Notes: generated by a model not told the origin, from the letters alone. DNA of 64,000 nucleotides from Streptomyces sp. HmicA12 (GCF_000373565.1 NZ_KB891797.1:592487-656486); one strand, 5' to 3'. Counted from the first letter of the stretch, positions 25,397 through 34,820 are shown. A program made the numbers and translations.

Positions 25397-26575
25397 TCAG
25401 GCCGGTCGCACCACGCTGTGGATCGACGACGTGCCGTCGTAGTAGATGGACTCCTCGCGGACGTACGCGCCCGGCTTCGGCGCGTGGATCATCATGCCGT
25501 CGCCGAGGTAGAGGCCGACGTGGCTGATGTCGTCGTAGAAGAAGACCAGGTCACCGGGCTGGATGTCGGAGAGCGGGACCGTCGTGCCGACCTCGACCTG
25601 GTCCCAGGTGGTGCGCGGCAGCGAGATGCCCGCGGCCTTCCACGCGGCCTGGGTCAGGCCCGAGCAGTCGTAGGAGTCGGGGCCCGTGGCGCCCCACACG
25701 TACGGCTTGCCGATCTGGGACTTCGCGAAGGCGAGGGCCTGGGCGGCCTTGGTGGCGTAACCGGAGGACGAACCGGAGGAACCCGACGATGAGCCGGACG
25801 AACCCGAGGACTCGTTCTCCTTGGCCGCCGCCTCGGCCTCCTGCCGCTTCTTCTCCTCCGCGGCCTTCTGCTTCTCGGCCAGCTCGGCGGCCTTCTTGCG
25901 GGCCGCCTCCTCCTTGGCCTTCTCGATCTTCGCGAGCCGCGCCTTCTCCTCGGCCGTGAGCTGGGAGAGCAGCCGGCGCGCGTCGCCCAGCTTCGTCTGC
26001 ACGTCCTGCTTGGACGTCTGCAGCTCGGTCTGCGAGGAGGAGAGCTGGCGCAGCGTCTCCTGCGCCTCGGTGCGCTTCTTCGCGGTCCTGCGCTGCTGCT
26101 CCTGGAAGTCGTCGACCGCCTTCTTCTGCTCCGACGTCATCCGGTCGAGCAGCTGGTCCTGCGCGAAGTAGTCCTCGGGGTTGTCGGCGAGGAACATCGT
26201 CGCGGTGTTGCTGACCCCGCCCGAGCGGTACTGCTCGGCGGCGTACCGGCCCAGCTCCTGGCGGGCCTTGTTCATCTGCTCGGTGCGCTGCGCGATGTCG
26301 TCGAGCAGCTGGTCGACCTGCTTCTTCTTGCCGTCGGTCTGCTCCTTGGCCGCGTTGTACTTCTGCGTGGCGACCTCGGCCTGGCGGTACAGCGTGTCGA
26401 CCTTCTTCTGCACCTCTTCGAGGCTCGGTTTGGCCGGGGCCGCGGGGGCGGCCTGCGCCGTCTGCGAGAGCAGGGCGACCGAGGTGAGCGCGGCGGTCGT
26501 GATGCCGAGCGCGGGGGTCGTGCGAAGGCCACCGGTCATCCGGGAGCGGGTACGCGGCTTGCGGTGCGACGCCAA
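25397..26575 (-). CDS. Secreted NlpC/P60 peptidoglycan endopeptidase under c-di-AMP riboswitch
   Basis: 392 aa. Start codon TTG 26575, fixed by AAGGAG 9 bases upstream and by the following signal peptide (basic HRKPRTRSR, hydrophobic core, cleavage near AQA at 40-42). A long Lys/Glu/Gln coiled coil (about 50-250) leads to a Ser/Gly linker (257-272) and an NlpC/P60 domain with Cys304, His352 and His364. It should hydrolyse peptidoglycan cross-bridges during growth or sporulation. The leader contains a ydaO-type aptamer ending about five bases before the ribosome site, so cyclic di-AMP should control it. Confidence 0.92.
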   Translation of the reverse strand: MASHRKPRTRSRMTGGLRTTPALGITTAALTSVALLSQTAQAAPAAPAKPSLEEVQKKVDTLYRQAEVATQKYNAAKEQTDGKKKQVDQLLDDIAQRTEQMNKARQELGRYAAEQYRSGGVSNTATMFLADNPEDYFAQDQLLDRMTSEQKKAVDDFQEQQRRTAKKRTEAQETLRQLSSSQTELQTSKQDVQTKLGDARRLLSQLTAEEKARLAKIEKAKEEAARKKAAELAEKQKAAEEKKRQEAEAAAKENESSGSSGSSSGSSGSSSGYATKAAQALAFAKSQIGKPYVWGATGPDSYDCSGLTQAAWKAAGISLPRTTWDQVEVGTTVPLSDIQPGDLVFFYDDISHVGLYLGDGMMIHAPKPGAYVREESIYYDGTSSIHSVVRPA

Positions 26576-26596
26576 GACAGGCGACTCCTTCCGTGG

Positions 26597-26757
26597 TCCG
26601 CCTACCGGGTTAGCTGTCGGGTTCGGGCGTACAGCTCGCGCTGCGTACGGAAGGTGCCCTACGGTCAACTGCCCGGTGCTGCCGGGCCGTCGGCCGATTC
26701 ACCCCAAGGTCGGTGGGTCCCCGGTTCCCTGCCTCGCGGCGTACGGAACTCAGCGGG
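26597..26757 (-). ncRNA. Cyclic di-AMP riboswitch (ydaO/yuaA)
   Basis: On the minus strand the leader carries the hallmark conserved blocks in order: CGCUGAGUUCCGUACGC, ACCGGGGACCCACCGA, UUGGGGUGAAUCGGC, GUAGGGCACCUUCCGUACGC and CCCGAACCCGACAGCUAACC followed by CGGUAGGCGGA. The closing stem can form between CCGC at the 5' end and GCGG at the 3' end. It lies directly upstream of the NlpC/P60 start, matching the known use of this riboswitch for cell-wall hydrolases in actinobacteria, where ligand binding usually lowers expression. Confidence 0.93.
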
Positions 26758-26956
26758 GGCTGCCCGCTCGCCGCGTTGTTCGCGGGCGGGGGGACGGGCT
26801 GCCCGCGCAGCACCGTAGCCAACTCGTGTTGCTGCTGTGAAGGTTGATGTTCGATATGCCCGATACATTTTCGTGACCTTGTCGCCGGGCGCCTTCCGTG
26901 TCGCTTTCTGTCCTCCGCCGTGCGCGATGAGTCACGTATGTGAAGACGGCGGCGGG

Positions 26957-26979
26957 TTGTCAGTGGGGCGGCCTAGACT
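26957..26979 (+). promoter_or_regulatory. PafBC-type (RecA-independent) DNA-damage promoter of pcrA
   Basis: TTGTCAGTG (26957-26965), 8 bases, TAGACT (26974-26979): a perfect fit to the mycobacterial RecA-NDp promoter tTGTCRgtg-N8-TAnnnT, activated by PafBC. The -10 ends 9 bases before ATG 26989, so the mRNA is leaderless or nearly so. Confidence 0.85.
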
Positions 26980-26988
26980 CGTATGGCG

Positions 26989-29511
26989 ATGAGCAGCCTC
27001 TTTGACGACAACTTCCTGGCCAGCCTCCAGAGCGGTGCGGAGCAGCCCCCGCCGCCGCCCGAGGACTCGGATCCCGCTGGGCACGACAGCCCCCCGGAGC
27101 CGATCCCGGACGACCTGTTCGGCGGGAAGTTCGACGTGCCCCCGGCCAGGGACGCGTACTACCGTGACGGAGCCCCGCGCCCGGCGATCGACCCGGCGAC
27201 CCTCCTGGACGGGTTGAACGAGAACCAGCGGGCGGCCGTCGTGCACGGTGGCTCGCCCCTGCTCATCGTCGCGGGTGCCGGCTCCGGCAAGACCCGCGTC
27301 CTCACGCACCGCATCGCGTACCTGCTCGCCGAGCGCGGCGTGCACCCCGGCCAGATCCTCGCGATCACGTTCACGAACAAGGCCGCGGGCGAGATGAAGG
27401 AGCGCGTCGAGCAGCTGGTGGGCCCGCGGGCCAACGCCATGTGGGTCTCGACCTTCCACAGCGCGTGTGTGCGCATCCTGCGCCGCGAGTCGAAGAAGCT
27501 CGGCTTCACCTCGTCCTTCTCGATCTACGACGCCGCCGACAGCAAGCGCCTCATGGCCCTGGTCTGCCGCGACCTGGACCTGGACCCGAAGAAGTTCCCG
27601 CCGAAGTCCTTCAGCGCCAAGATCTCGAACCTGAAGAACGAGCTGATCGACGAGGAGGACTTCGCGGCCACCGCGGCCGACGGCTTCGAGAAGACCCTCG
27701 CCCAGGCCTACGCGATGTACCAGTCGCGGCTGCGCGAGGCCAACGCCCTCGACTTCGACGACCTGATCATGACGACGGTGAACCTGCTGCGCGCGTTCCC
27801 GGACGTCGCCGAGCACTACCGCCGCCGCTTCCGCCACGTCATGGTCGACGAGTACCAGGACACGAACCACGCGCAGTACGCGCTGGTGAAGGAGCTGGTC
27901 GGCCCGACCGAGGGCGAGGGCGCCGACCCGGCCGAGCTGTGCGTCGTCGGTGACGCCGACCAGTCGATCTACGCCTTCCGCGGCGCCACGATCCGCAACA
28001 TCCTCGACTTCGAGGAGGACTACGCGGACGCGACGACGATCATGCTGGAGCAGAACTACCGCTCCACGCAGACCATCCTGTCGGCGGCCAACGCGGTCAT
28101 CGAGCGCAACGAGTCGCGCCGCCCGAAGAACCTGTGGACGAACGCGGGAGCGGGCGCCCAGATCACCGGCTACGTCGCGGACACCGAGCACGACGAGGCC
28201 CAGTTCATCGCCGACGAGATCGACCGCCTCACGGACGGGGGTGACGCGAAGCCGGGCGACGTGGCCGTCTTCTACCGGACGAACGCCCAGTCCCGTGTCT
28301 TCGAAGAGATCTTCATCCGGGTCGGGCTCGCGTACAAGGTCGTCGGCGGCGTGCGCTTCTACGAGCGCAAGGAGGTCCGGGACGTCCTCGCCTACCTGAG
28401 GGTCCTGTCGAACCCCGAGGACTCCGTCCCGCTGCGCCGGATTCTGAACGTGCCGAAGCGTGGCATCGGCGACCGCGCCGAAGCGATGATCGACGCGCTG
28501 TCGCAGCGCGAGAAGATCTCGTTCCCGCAGGCGCTGCGCCGCGTCGACGAGGCGTACGGGATGGCGGCCCGCTCCACGAACGCCGTGAAGCGGTTCAACA
28601 CGCTCATGGAGGACCTGCGCACGATCGTCGAGTCGGGCGCGGGCCCGGCGACGGTCCTGGAGGCGGTCCTCGAACGCACCGGATATCTCGCCGAGCTGCA
28701 GGCCTCCACCGACCCGCAGGACGAGACCCGCATCGAGAACCTGCAGGAACTCGCCGCCGTTGCCCTGGAGTTCGAGCAGGACTCCGCGCAGGGTTCCCAG
28801 GAGGAGGGCACTCAGGAGGTTCCGGAGGACGGCGCGGAGGCACCGGTCTCCGGTGGCACGCTCTCCGACTTCCTGGAGCGCGTCGCCCTCGTCGCCGACT
28901 CCGACCAGATCCCGGACGAGGACGAGGACGGCAGCGGCGTCATCACCCTGATGACGCTGCACACCGCCAAGGGCCTCGAATTCCCGGTCGTCTTCCTGAC
29001 CGGCCTGGAGGACGGCGTCTTCCCGCACATGCGCTCCCTCGGCCAGGCCAAGGAGCTGGAGGAGGAGCGCCGGCTCGCGTACGTCGGCATCACGCGCGCG
29101 CGGGAGCGGCTCTACCTGACCCGTTCCACCATGCGCAGCGCCTGGGGCCAGCCCTCGTACAACCCGCCCTCCCGCTTCCTGGAGGAGATCCCGGCCGCGC
29201 ACCTGGACTGGAAGCGGACCGGCCCTTCGACCCCGGCGGCCTCGACGAAGAGCATCGGCGGCGGCATCGCGGCCTCGCTCTCCTCGTCGCGCTCGCGCTC
29301 GGGCTCGACCCCCGCCTTCGCCACGCGCCGGGCGAACGAGAAGCCGGTGGTGTCCCTGGCGGTCGGCGACCGCGTCACGCACGACCAGTTCGGCCTCGGC
29401 ACGGTGGTGGGTGTCAACGGCTCGGGGTCCAACGCGGAGGCGACGATCGACTTCGGAGACCCGAAGCCGAAGCGGCTGCTGCTGCGGTACGCGCCGGTGG
29501 AGAAGTTGTAG
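26989..29511 (+). CDS. pcrA: ATP-dependent DNA helicase PcrA/UvrD
   Basis: 840-aa superfamily 1A 3'-5' helicase acting in nucleotide excision repair, replication restart and clearing of RecA filaments. Helicase motifs in order: LNENQRAAV (Q motif), Walker A AGAGSGKT (Lys101), TFTNKAAGEM, Walker B VDEYQDTN (Asp287/Glu288), GDADQSIYAFRGA, QNYRST, LMTLHTAKGLEFPVVF and VGITRARERLYL. The C-terminal region ends in the Tudor-like RNA polymerase-interacting module (VGDRVTHDQFGLGTVV). ATG 26989 (MSSLF) is preferred to ATG 26983, which lies only 3 bases after the -10. A DNA-damage promoter precedes it. Confidence 0.96.
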   Translation: MSSLFDDNFLASLQSGAEQPPPPPEDSDPAGHDSPPEPIPDDLFGGKFDVPPARDAYYRDGAPRPAIDPATLLDGLNENQRAAVVHGGSPLLIVAGAGSGKTRVLTHRIAYLLAERGVHPGQILAITFTNKAAGEMKERVEQLVGPRANAMWVSTFHSACVRILRRESKKLGFTSSFSIYDAADSKRLMALVCRDLDLDPKKFPPKSFSAKISNLKNELIDEEDFAATAADGFEKTLAQAYAMYQSRLREANALDFDDLIMTTVNLLRAFPDVAEHYRRRFRHVMVDEYQDTNHAQYALVKELVGPTEGEGADPAELCVVGDADQSIYAFRGATIRNILDFEEDYADATTIMLEQNYRSTQTILSAANAVIERNESRRPKNLWTNAGAGAQITGYVADTEHDEAQFIADEIDRLTDGGDAKPGDVAVFYRTNAQSRVFEEIFIRVGLAYKVVGGVRFYERKEVRDVLAYLRVLSNPEDSVPLRRILNVPKRGIGDRAEAMIDALSQREKISFPQALRRVDEAYGMAARSTNAVKRFNTLMEDLRTIVESGAGPATVLEAVLERTGYLAELQASTDPQDETRIENLQELAAVALEFEQDSAQGSQEEGTQEVPEDGAEAPVSGGTLSDFLERVALVADSDQIPDEDEDGSGVITLMTLHTAKGLEFPVVFLTGLEDGVFPHMRSLGQAKELEEERRLAYVGITRARERLYLTRSTMRSAWGQPSYNPPSRFLEEIPAAHLDWKRTGPSTPAASTKSIGGGIAASLSSSRSRSGSTPAFATRRANEKPVVSLAVGDRVTHDQFGLGTVVGVNGSGSNAEATIDFGDPKPKRLLLRYAPVEKL

Positions 29512-29522
29512 CGGTCTTTTCT

Positions 29523-30971
29523 CTACGTCGGGTCCAGGCCGTGGCTGCGCAGCCACGGCAGGGGGTCGATCGCCGAGCCGCCCCCGGGCCGTACCTCGAA
29601 GTGAAGGTGCGGCCCGGTCGAGTTGCCGGAGTTGCCGGACCGCGCGATGACGTCCCCGGCCTTGACCGGGCCGCTCATCACGGTGTGCGCGGAAAGGTGG
29701 CAGTACCAGGTCTCGGTACCGTCCTTGGCGGTCACTATCGCCATGTTCCCGTACGCGGTGTTGTACTGCGTGCGCACGGTCCCGTCCGTCGCGGCCATGA
29801 CCTCGGTCCCGTACGACACGGGGAAGTCGATGCCGGAGTGCACGGACATCCAGTTGATTCCGGCCTGCCCGTAGTACGCGCTCAGCCCGTGCTGCTTCAC
29901 CGGCAGCGCGAACTTCGGCCGCAGGGCCTCCTTGCGGCGGGCCTCCTCGGCGGCCTTCTTGCGGTCCGCCTCCTGCTTGGCCTTCAGGTCGATGCGTTCC
30001 TGGGTGCGGCTCGCCCGGTCGGCGAAGTCACCGGCGTCCTGGGAGAGATCGGCGAGCTGGGTGTCCAGCTTGTTGTTGGCCGCGGCCGGCTTCACGGCGC
30101 TCGCGTCGGGCGCCGACGCGGCCTGCGTCTCCTTGGCGTCGTCGCCTCCGCCGACCCCGACCGAGGCCGCCGCGATCCCGGCGACTCCGACCACGCACAC
30201 CGACGGCACGGCGACGGTCAGCAGCGCGGAGCGCTTGGCGGGGGTGCGGCGCCGGGACCGGCCGCGGGACGCCGCACGCGGGGTGAACTCCCGCTCGTCG
30301 AGCGCGGGTTCGTGCTGGGGCTCGGGTTCGGTCTCGGGTTCGGCTTCGGCTTCGGGCTGAGGCTCTGACCCCGGTTGCGGCTCCGGCTCGGCCGGGCTGA
30401 ACTGATCCGGTACGTGGACGTGCTCGTGCACGGCTTCCGGGTCGAGGGGGTCGCCGCCCGCGGAGTTCCACTGCGTCGCGTCGTAGGCGCCCGTGTCGTA
30501 CGCCGCCAGGTCCCACTGCCCGGTGTGCTGCTCGGGGTGCGTCCCGAGTTGTGCTCCGAGCTGCGGTCCGGCCTGTGTCCCGGCCTGCGCCGGGATGTCC
30601 GCGAACTGCTCGTAGCCGGGGGCCCCGGGCGCCGCGGTCGGCCAGGCGGCGGTCGTGTCGTAGCCGCCGGTGTCGTACGAGGACGCGTACGGGTCGGCGT
30701 ACTGCTGCTGGAAGCCGGGATCGCTGTACCAGTGGCCGGTGTCGTAGGACCCCGTGTCGTAGGACCCGGTCTCGTAACTACCGGTGTCGTAACTGCCGGT
30801 GTCGTAGGTGCCCGTGTGGTGGGCGGGTTCGGCGACCGCCGTGTACGAACCGGTGCTGTACGCGTCGTCGCCAGGCAGGTCACCGAAGAGCGGATCGGCG
30901 GCGAAGCTGGTCGTGGAGTAACCGTCGTACGCCGCGTAGTGCGCGGTCCCCGACGGATGACGGTCGTTCAC
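29523..30971 (-). CDS. Membrane-anchored M23 metallopeptidase with Tyr-rich cytoplasmic repeats
   Basis: 482 aa. The cytoplasmic N-terminus (about 1-240) is unusual: near-perfect YDTGS/YETGS repeats (about 50-85), further Gln/Tyr-rich sequence and a Glu/Pro-rich tract. One membrane helix (SALLTVAVPSVCVVGVAGIAAASVGV) leads to an external coiled coil, then a LytM/M23 domain with Zn ligands in HSGIDF (HxxxD) and PHLHF (HxH). Catalytic residues look intact, so it should cut peptidoglycan. GTG 30971 is preceded by AAGAGAAG. It converges on pcrA with an 11-base gap and no visible terminator. Confidence 0.87.
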   Translation of the reverse strand: MNDRHPSGTAHYAAYDGYSTTSFAADPLFGDLPGDDAYSTGSYTAVAEPAHHTGTYDTGSYDTGSYETGSYDTGSYDTGHWYSDPGFQQQYADPYASSYDTGGYDTTAAWPTAAPGAPGYEQFADIPAQAGTQAGPQLGAQLGTHPEQHTGQWDLAAYDTGAYDATQWNSAGGDPLDPEAVHEHVHVPDQFSPAEPEPQPGSEPQPEAEAEPETEPEPQHEPALDEREFTPRAASRGRSRRRTPAKRSALLTVAVPSVCVVGVAGIAAASVGVGGGDDAKETQAASAPDASAVKPAAANNKLDTQLADLSQDAGDFADRASRTQERIDLKAKQEADRKKAAEEARRKEALRPKFALPVKQHGLSAYYGQAGINWMSVHSGIDFPVSYGTEVMAATDGTVRTQYNTAYGNMAIVTAKDGTETWYCHLSAHTVMSGPVKAGDVIARSGNSGNSTGPHLHFEVRPGGGSAIDPLPWLRSHGLDPT

Positions 30972-31120
30972 CAACTTCTCTTTCGCCTCGACAACAGGGG
31001 CTGCCAGAGCAGTGCGGTGACTGTACCCGGCGGTACGAGGGCACGACAATCTTCAACAGGTTTCATGCCTTGCGGAATCGGGCAATCGGCCGCCTTTCGG
31101 TGAACTGTGGGCAGAGCTTT

Positions 31121-31155
31121 GGCGCTGAGTTCGAGATGTGTTCGACCTCAGCGCC
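31121..31155 (-). promoter_or_regulatory. Hairpin/inverted repeat between lipase and M23 peptidase genes
   Basis: GGCGCTGAG (31121-31129) and CTCAGCGCC (31147-31155) are perfect complements around a 17-base loop holding TTCGAGATGTGTTCGAC. It sits after the lipase terminator and about 150 bases before the M23 start. It could be a second terminator or an operator. Confidence 0.45.
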
Positions 31156-31161
31156 GTCCCA

Positions 31162-31188
31162 GGGGCCTCGTGGAGCCTCCCAGGCCCC
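31162..31188 (-). terminator. Terminator of the lipase gene
   Basis: GGGGCCT (31162-31168) pairs with AGGCCCC (31182-31188) just after the minus-strand lipase stop at 31201. Confidence 0.5.
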
Positions 31189-31200
31189 CTCAGTGTGTGG

Positions 31201-32109
31201 TCACGCCACCGTCAGGCCGCCGACCGAGTCGGCGGCATGCGCTCCTTCCCCCGCGGGGTCGGCGTCCAGCGCCTGCCGGACGCCGGTCGCGACGGCGGGG
31301 TGCACCGGCAGCGCCAGGTGTCCGATGCCCGTCACCCGCACGTTCTGCACGAGCAGGTCGGGGTGGTCGACGCAGGCCGTCTCCAGCGGAACCATCAACT
31401 GGTCGAGGTCGCTCCAGAAACTCACGAAACGCGTACGGCAGCCGGGGGCGGGCGCCTTCAGTTCCTCCATCACCGCGGAGTCCGGGCGCATCTGCCGCAC
31501 GATCGGGTGCGCGTCCGCGAGCGGCGCGATCCGGGTGCCCGCGTGCGGCGTGCCGAGCGTGACGAGCGTGCGCACCCGTGCGTCGCCGCCGAGCCTCTGC
31601 ACGTAGTAGCGGGCTATGAGGCCGCCCAGGCTGTGCCCCACGATGTCGATCCGGTCCTGGCCCGTGCGCTCGCACAGCTGCGTCACATGCCGGGCCAGCA
31701 GCGTGGCCGCGGTGCGGATGTCGCACGTCAGGGGTGAGTAGTTGAGGGACTCGACCTGGTTCCTGCCGTGCTGGGCCAGTGAACGGCGCAGCAGGACGAA
31801 GACGGAGCGGTTGTCGATGAAGCCGTGCAGCAGCAGAACCGGAGGCTTCGTCGGAGCCGGCAGCCGGGGTGCCTCGGCCAGCTCCTCCAGATCCTCGGCG
31901 ACCGGGCCGGCGTCCGGCGCAGTGGCGGCCGGGAGGGGGTGCGGGTGCCGTCGTTCCGGGAGGATGCCCGAGGGATAGAGGAGCAGATGCCCGGCCAGGA
32001 TGGCCAGTTCGAGCGCGGTCGCCTTCAGCAGGGTGAGGGAGAGACCGGCCAGTCTCGTGGGCAGCAGGTGGCAGCGCGGACGAAAGGGCAGCGCCCTTGT
32101 GACCTTCAT
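31201..32109 (-). CDS. α/β-hydrolase, triacylglycerol lipase-like
   Basis: 302 aa. Oxyanion-hole LLLHGFIDN, nucleophile elbow GHSLGG, an Asp within DAHPIV/SDLDQLM and a late His in GIGHLALP match a serine lipase/esterase. The N-terminus is hydrophobic ([29 protein letters not shown]), suggesting a membrane anchor rather than a cleaved signal. ATG 32109 follows GGGAGGT at 6 bases; an in-frame ATG at 32160 has none. Substrate unknown. Divergent from icmB. Confidence 0.83.
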   Translation of the reverse strand: MKVTRALPFRPRCHLLPTRLAGLSLTLLKATALELAILAGHLLLYPSGILPERRHPHPLPAATAPDAGPVAEDLEELAEAPRLPAPTKPPVLLLHGFIDNRSVFVLLRRSLAQHGRNQVESLNYSPLTCDIRTAATLLARHVTQLCERTGQDRIDIVGHSLGGLIARYYVQRLGGDARVRTLVTLGTPHAGTRIAPLADAHPIVRQMRPDSAVMEELKAPAPGCRTRFVSFWSDLDQLMVPLETACVDHPDLLVQNVRVTGIGHLALPVHPAVATGVRQALDADPAGEGAHAADSVGGLTVA

Positions 32110-32579
32110 CGGTCGACCTCCCGTCGGCACAGGGAGGGCGCCTCTGTCCCCCGTGTGCACTCATGGAGAGCCGGTCGAGCGGGCGGTGCCAGGTGGTCCG
32201 GCGTGCCGACCCACGGGTCCGAGCGAATCGGCCCGTGCGAGCCGGCCCGTACGAGTCGGTCCGCGCGACGACGAGAACACCGTGCCACCGTGCCGTGCGG
32301 CTGTCGGCGCGGTGGCGCGGCGATCTCGTAGCGGCTCCCCTCGCGCCTGCCCCGGGTGTGGCGGATGAGCCACCCAAGAGGGGTACGGCGCGCAGCGAAC
32401 GTGTCCCACCGTGTGATTTCCCCCTCGGTACGCACCGTGAAACGGCTCGTTGCGGGATGCTGTCGATAACGTTCGTTCACTTCGGTTATCCGCGATGGGA
32501 TATCCGGAACCCCGGGAGGTGCCGGGTACCAGGTACCGGGTACGAAGGCTCCGGGGTCAGTCACTTCAGGGAGGCAGTG
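32110..32579. promoter_or_regulatory. Divergent promoter region of lipase and icmB
   Basis: 470 bases without a credible gene. GATAAC (32465-32470) and GTTATC (32485-32490) form an inverted repeat with a 14-base centre in the least GC-rich part, a candidate operator. Near 32517-32543 GGTACC-type sequences recur three times (CCGGGTACCAGGTACCGGGT). Neither has a known regulator that I can name. Confidence 0.45.
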
Positions 32580-32996
32580 ATGGGTGTGGCAGCCGGACCG
32601 ATCCGCGTGGTCGTCGCGAAGCCGGGACTCGACGGCCACGATCGCGGGGCCAAGGTGATCGCGCGGGCACTGCGCGACGCCGGTATGGAGGTCATCTACA
32701 CAGGGCTGCACCAGACCCCCGAGCAGATCGTGGACACGGCGATCCAGGAGGACGCCGACGCGATCGGTCTCTCCATCCTCTCCGGCGCGCACAACACCCT
32801 CTTCGCGCGCGTCATCGAGCTGCTGGGCGAGCGCGACGCCGCGGACATCAAGGTCTTCGGCGGAGGCATCATTCCCGAGGCCGACATCCTGCCCCTGAAG
32901 GAGAAGGGCGTCGCGGAGATCTTCACGCCGGGTGCGACGACCGCGTCGATCGTGGACTGGGTGCGGGCCAACGTCCGTCAGCCTGCCGGGGCGTAG
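32580..32996 (+). CDS. icmB: Cobalamin-binding small subunit of isobutyryl-CoA mutase
   Basis: 138 aa, a single B12-binding domain with base-off motif [10 protein letters not shown] (DxHxxG), LSILSGAH and FGGGIIP, all conserved for corrinoid binding. It pairs with a large IcmA-type subunit encoded elsewhere to interconvert isobutyryl-CoA and n-butyryl-CoA. In Streptomyces this links valine catabolism with butyryl-CoA supply for polyketides and fatty acids. ATG 32580 follows GGGAGG at 5 bases; the much longer upstream open frame is not conserved sequence. No mutase large subunit is in the window, as expected for this gene. Confidence 0.88.
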   Translation: MGVAAGPIRVVVAKPGLDGHDRGAKVIARALRDAGMEVIYTGLHQTPEQIVDTAIQEDADAIGLSILSGAHNTLFARVIELLGERDAADIKVFGGGIIPEADILPLKEKGVAEIFTPGATTASIVDWVRANVRQPAGA

Positions 32997-33050
32997 CCCC
33001 TCCGGGGGTTCCGCGGTGGGGAGTTCGTGGTCGGGTGCGGCTTTCGTCGT

Positions 33051-33079
33051 GGCTGGTCGCGCAGTTCCCCGCGCCCCTT
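33051..33079 (-). repeat. Dispersed GGGGCGCGGGGAACTGCGCG element
   Basis: One reverse-oriented copy (GGCTGGTCGCGCAGTTCCCC then GCGCCCC) between convergent icmB and the DUF5691 gene, where it may act as a terminator or 3'-end stem partner. A second small stem CACCCCG-GCG-CGGGGTG lies at 33140-33156. Confidence 0.8.
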
Positions 33080-33188
33080 ACGGGGCCCGTGCGAGCCTTG
33101 GGCAGTCTGCCGCCATGGGCGGCAGGGTGGGCAAGGCGGCACCCCGGCGCGGGGTGAGCGCTCCGGCAGGCCCCCGGCGCGGCGCCGC

Positions 33189-34757
33189 CTACCCGGCATC
33201 CGGCGCCAGTTCGTCGCGCATCGCCCGGCGCAGCCGCAACGTGCCGGACAGGCGCTGGAACGCCTCCGCCCAGTACCCTCCGGCCCCGGGCGCCGCTCCT
33301 TCCGGATCCTCCACGGTGGCCGTCAGCCCTTCCAGGCGTATCGCCTCCGCCGGATCCAGGCACCGCTCCGCCAGCCCCATCACCCCGCTGAAACTCCACG
33401 GATAACTCCCCGCGTCCCGCGCGATGTTCAGCGCGTCGACGACGGCCCGCCCGAGCGGCACCGCCCACGGCGTGGCACACACCCCGAGCAACTGGAACGC
33501 CTCGGACAGACCGTGCGCCGCGATGAACTCGCCGACCCACGCAGCCCGTTCGTCCCCCGGAAGCGCCGCGAGCAGCTTGGCCCGCTCCGCCAGTGACACC
33601 GCGCCGGGACCCGCCGCCCCGGCCGCCGTCGCGGATCCGAGCAGCGCCCGGGACCATCCGGTGTCGCCCTGCCGCACCGCGGCCCGGCACCAGGCCGCGT
33701 GCAGCTCGCCCTGCCAGTCGTCGGCCACCGGCAGGCCCACGATCTCCTGCGGCGTGCGACCGCCGAGTCTGGCGGGCCAGCGGTCCAGGGGAGCAGCCTC
33801 CACCAACTGGCCCAGCCACCACGACCGTTCGCCCCGGCCCGCCGGGGGCTTGGGCACGACCCCGTCGCGCTCCATCGCCGCGTCGCACTCGTGCGGCGCC
33901 TCGATGGTGATCGTCCCCGTCGCACGGTCGAGCGCCACGCAGGACAGGGCCCGGTCGGCCATGCGCGCGGCGAGCGCGGAGTGCGGCAGGGTGGAGAGCA
34001 GTTCGGCCGCCGTCGCCCGTACGTTCCTGCTGCGGTCGGTGAGGGCCTGCTCCAGGAACGGCTCGTCCGCGTCGCCGAGTCCGGCGCGCAGGGAGTCGAG
34101 GAACATCAGGCGGTCCTCGGCGCGCTCCGTGCTCCAGGTGCCGGCCAGGAGCGTGCGGGCCACCTCCGCGTCGTACGCGCGGACCGTGGCGAGCAGCGCC
34201 ACCCGCTCCGCGAACAGGCCCTCCTCCCACAGGAGTCGCACCTTCTCCGTGTCCTGCGGCGCGGGCAGCGCGGTGCCCGCGCCGGGAGTGGCCCGCAGTG
34301 CGAACTTCCAGTCCGGGTTGAGCCGGGCCAGCCACAGGGCGCGCGGACCGGCGAAGGTGAGGGCCTGGGGGCGCAGGTCGGTGCGGCCACGGGCGGCGTC
34401 GAGCAGGGCGGGCAGCAGCTCGGGCGGCGGCGCGTAACCGTACGCGTTCGCGGTGGCCAGCCACTGCGGGAGCAGTTCGAGGAGGTCGGGCGTGGAGCCG
34501 CGGCGGGTGTTCCCGGTGCCGGGGCGGTCCGTGAGCAGCGTCGCCAGGCGGCTGCGGGCGGCCGCGGGCAGCGGCGGGCGCGGGTCGGCGGCGGCGGGCT
34601 CGGGCTGGGACGCGGCCGGGGCCGGGCGCAGGCCCGCGCGGCGGCGGACGGTCTGTACGGCGGCCTCGTCGAGCAGGGCGCGCGGGGTGGTGGACGAGCG
34701 CCGCTCGGTGCCGAGCAGCGCCGTGCTGACGAGGTCGTCCCAGGTGGTTGCCGTCAT
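33189..34757 (-). CDS. DUF5691 family protein
   Basis: 522 aa, cytoplasmic, predicted largely helical with HEAT-like character (FLEQALTDRSRNVRATAAELLSTLP). The opening TWDDLVSTALLGTERR is the family signature. Start ATG 34757 follows AAGGGA at 7 bases. The same frame is open much further upstream (to 35675), but that part overlaps the SWIM gene and is not the real protein. It is the second gene after the SWIM protein (98-base gap) on the minus strand, and the two are divergent from the AAA/DUF5682/VWA operon. I infer it is a structural partner in that system; no catalytic motif is visible. Confidence 0.85.
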   Translation of the reverse strand: MTATTWDDLVSTALLGTERRSSTTPRALLDEAAVQTVRRRAGLRPAPAASQPEPAAADPRPPLPAAARSRLATLLTDRPGTGNTRRGSTPDLLELLPQWLATANAYGYAPPPELLPALLDAARGRTDLRPQALTFAGPRALWLARLNPDWKFALRATPGAGTALPAPQDTEKVRLLWEEGLFAERVALLATVRAYDAEVARTLLAGTWSTERAEDRLMFLDSLRAGLGDADEPFLEQALTDRSRNVRATAAELLSTLPHSALAARMADRALSCVALDRATGTITIEAPHECDAAMERDGVVPKPPAGRGERSWWLGQLVEAAPLDRWPARLGGRTPQEIVGLPVADDWQGELHAAWCRAAVRQGDTGWSRALLGSATAAGAAGPGAVSLAERAKLLAALPGDERAAWVGEFIAAHGLSEAFQLLGVCATPWAVPLGRAVVDALNIARDAGSYPWSFSGVMGLAERCLDPAEAIRLEGLTATVEDPEGAAPGAGGYWAEAFQRLSGTLRLRRAMRDELAPDAG

Positions 34758-34820
34758 GCCGGGTCCCTTCCGAAGGGCTTGGTCGTGCCGGACGCCGTGA
34801 TCGCGTTCGCTCGGCACAGC

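Noticed and set aside
26932..29556. Minus-strand open frame of about 870 codons across pcrA
   Set aside because: Shadow of pcrA: composition artefact without motifs or a ribosome site.
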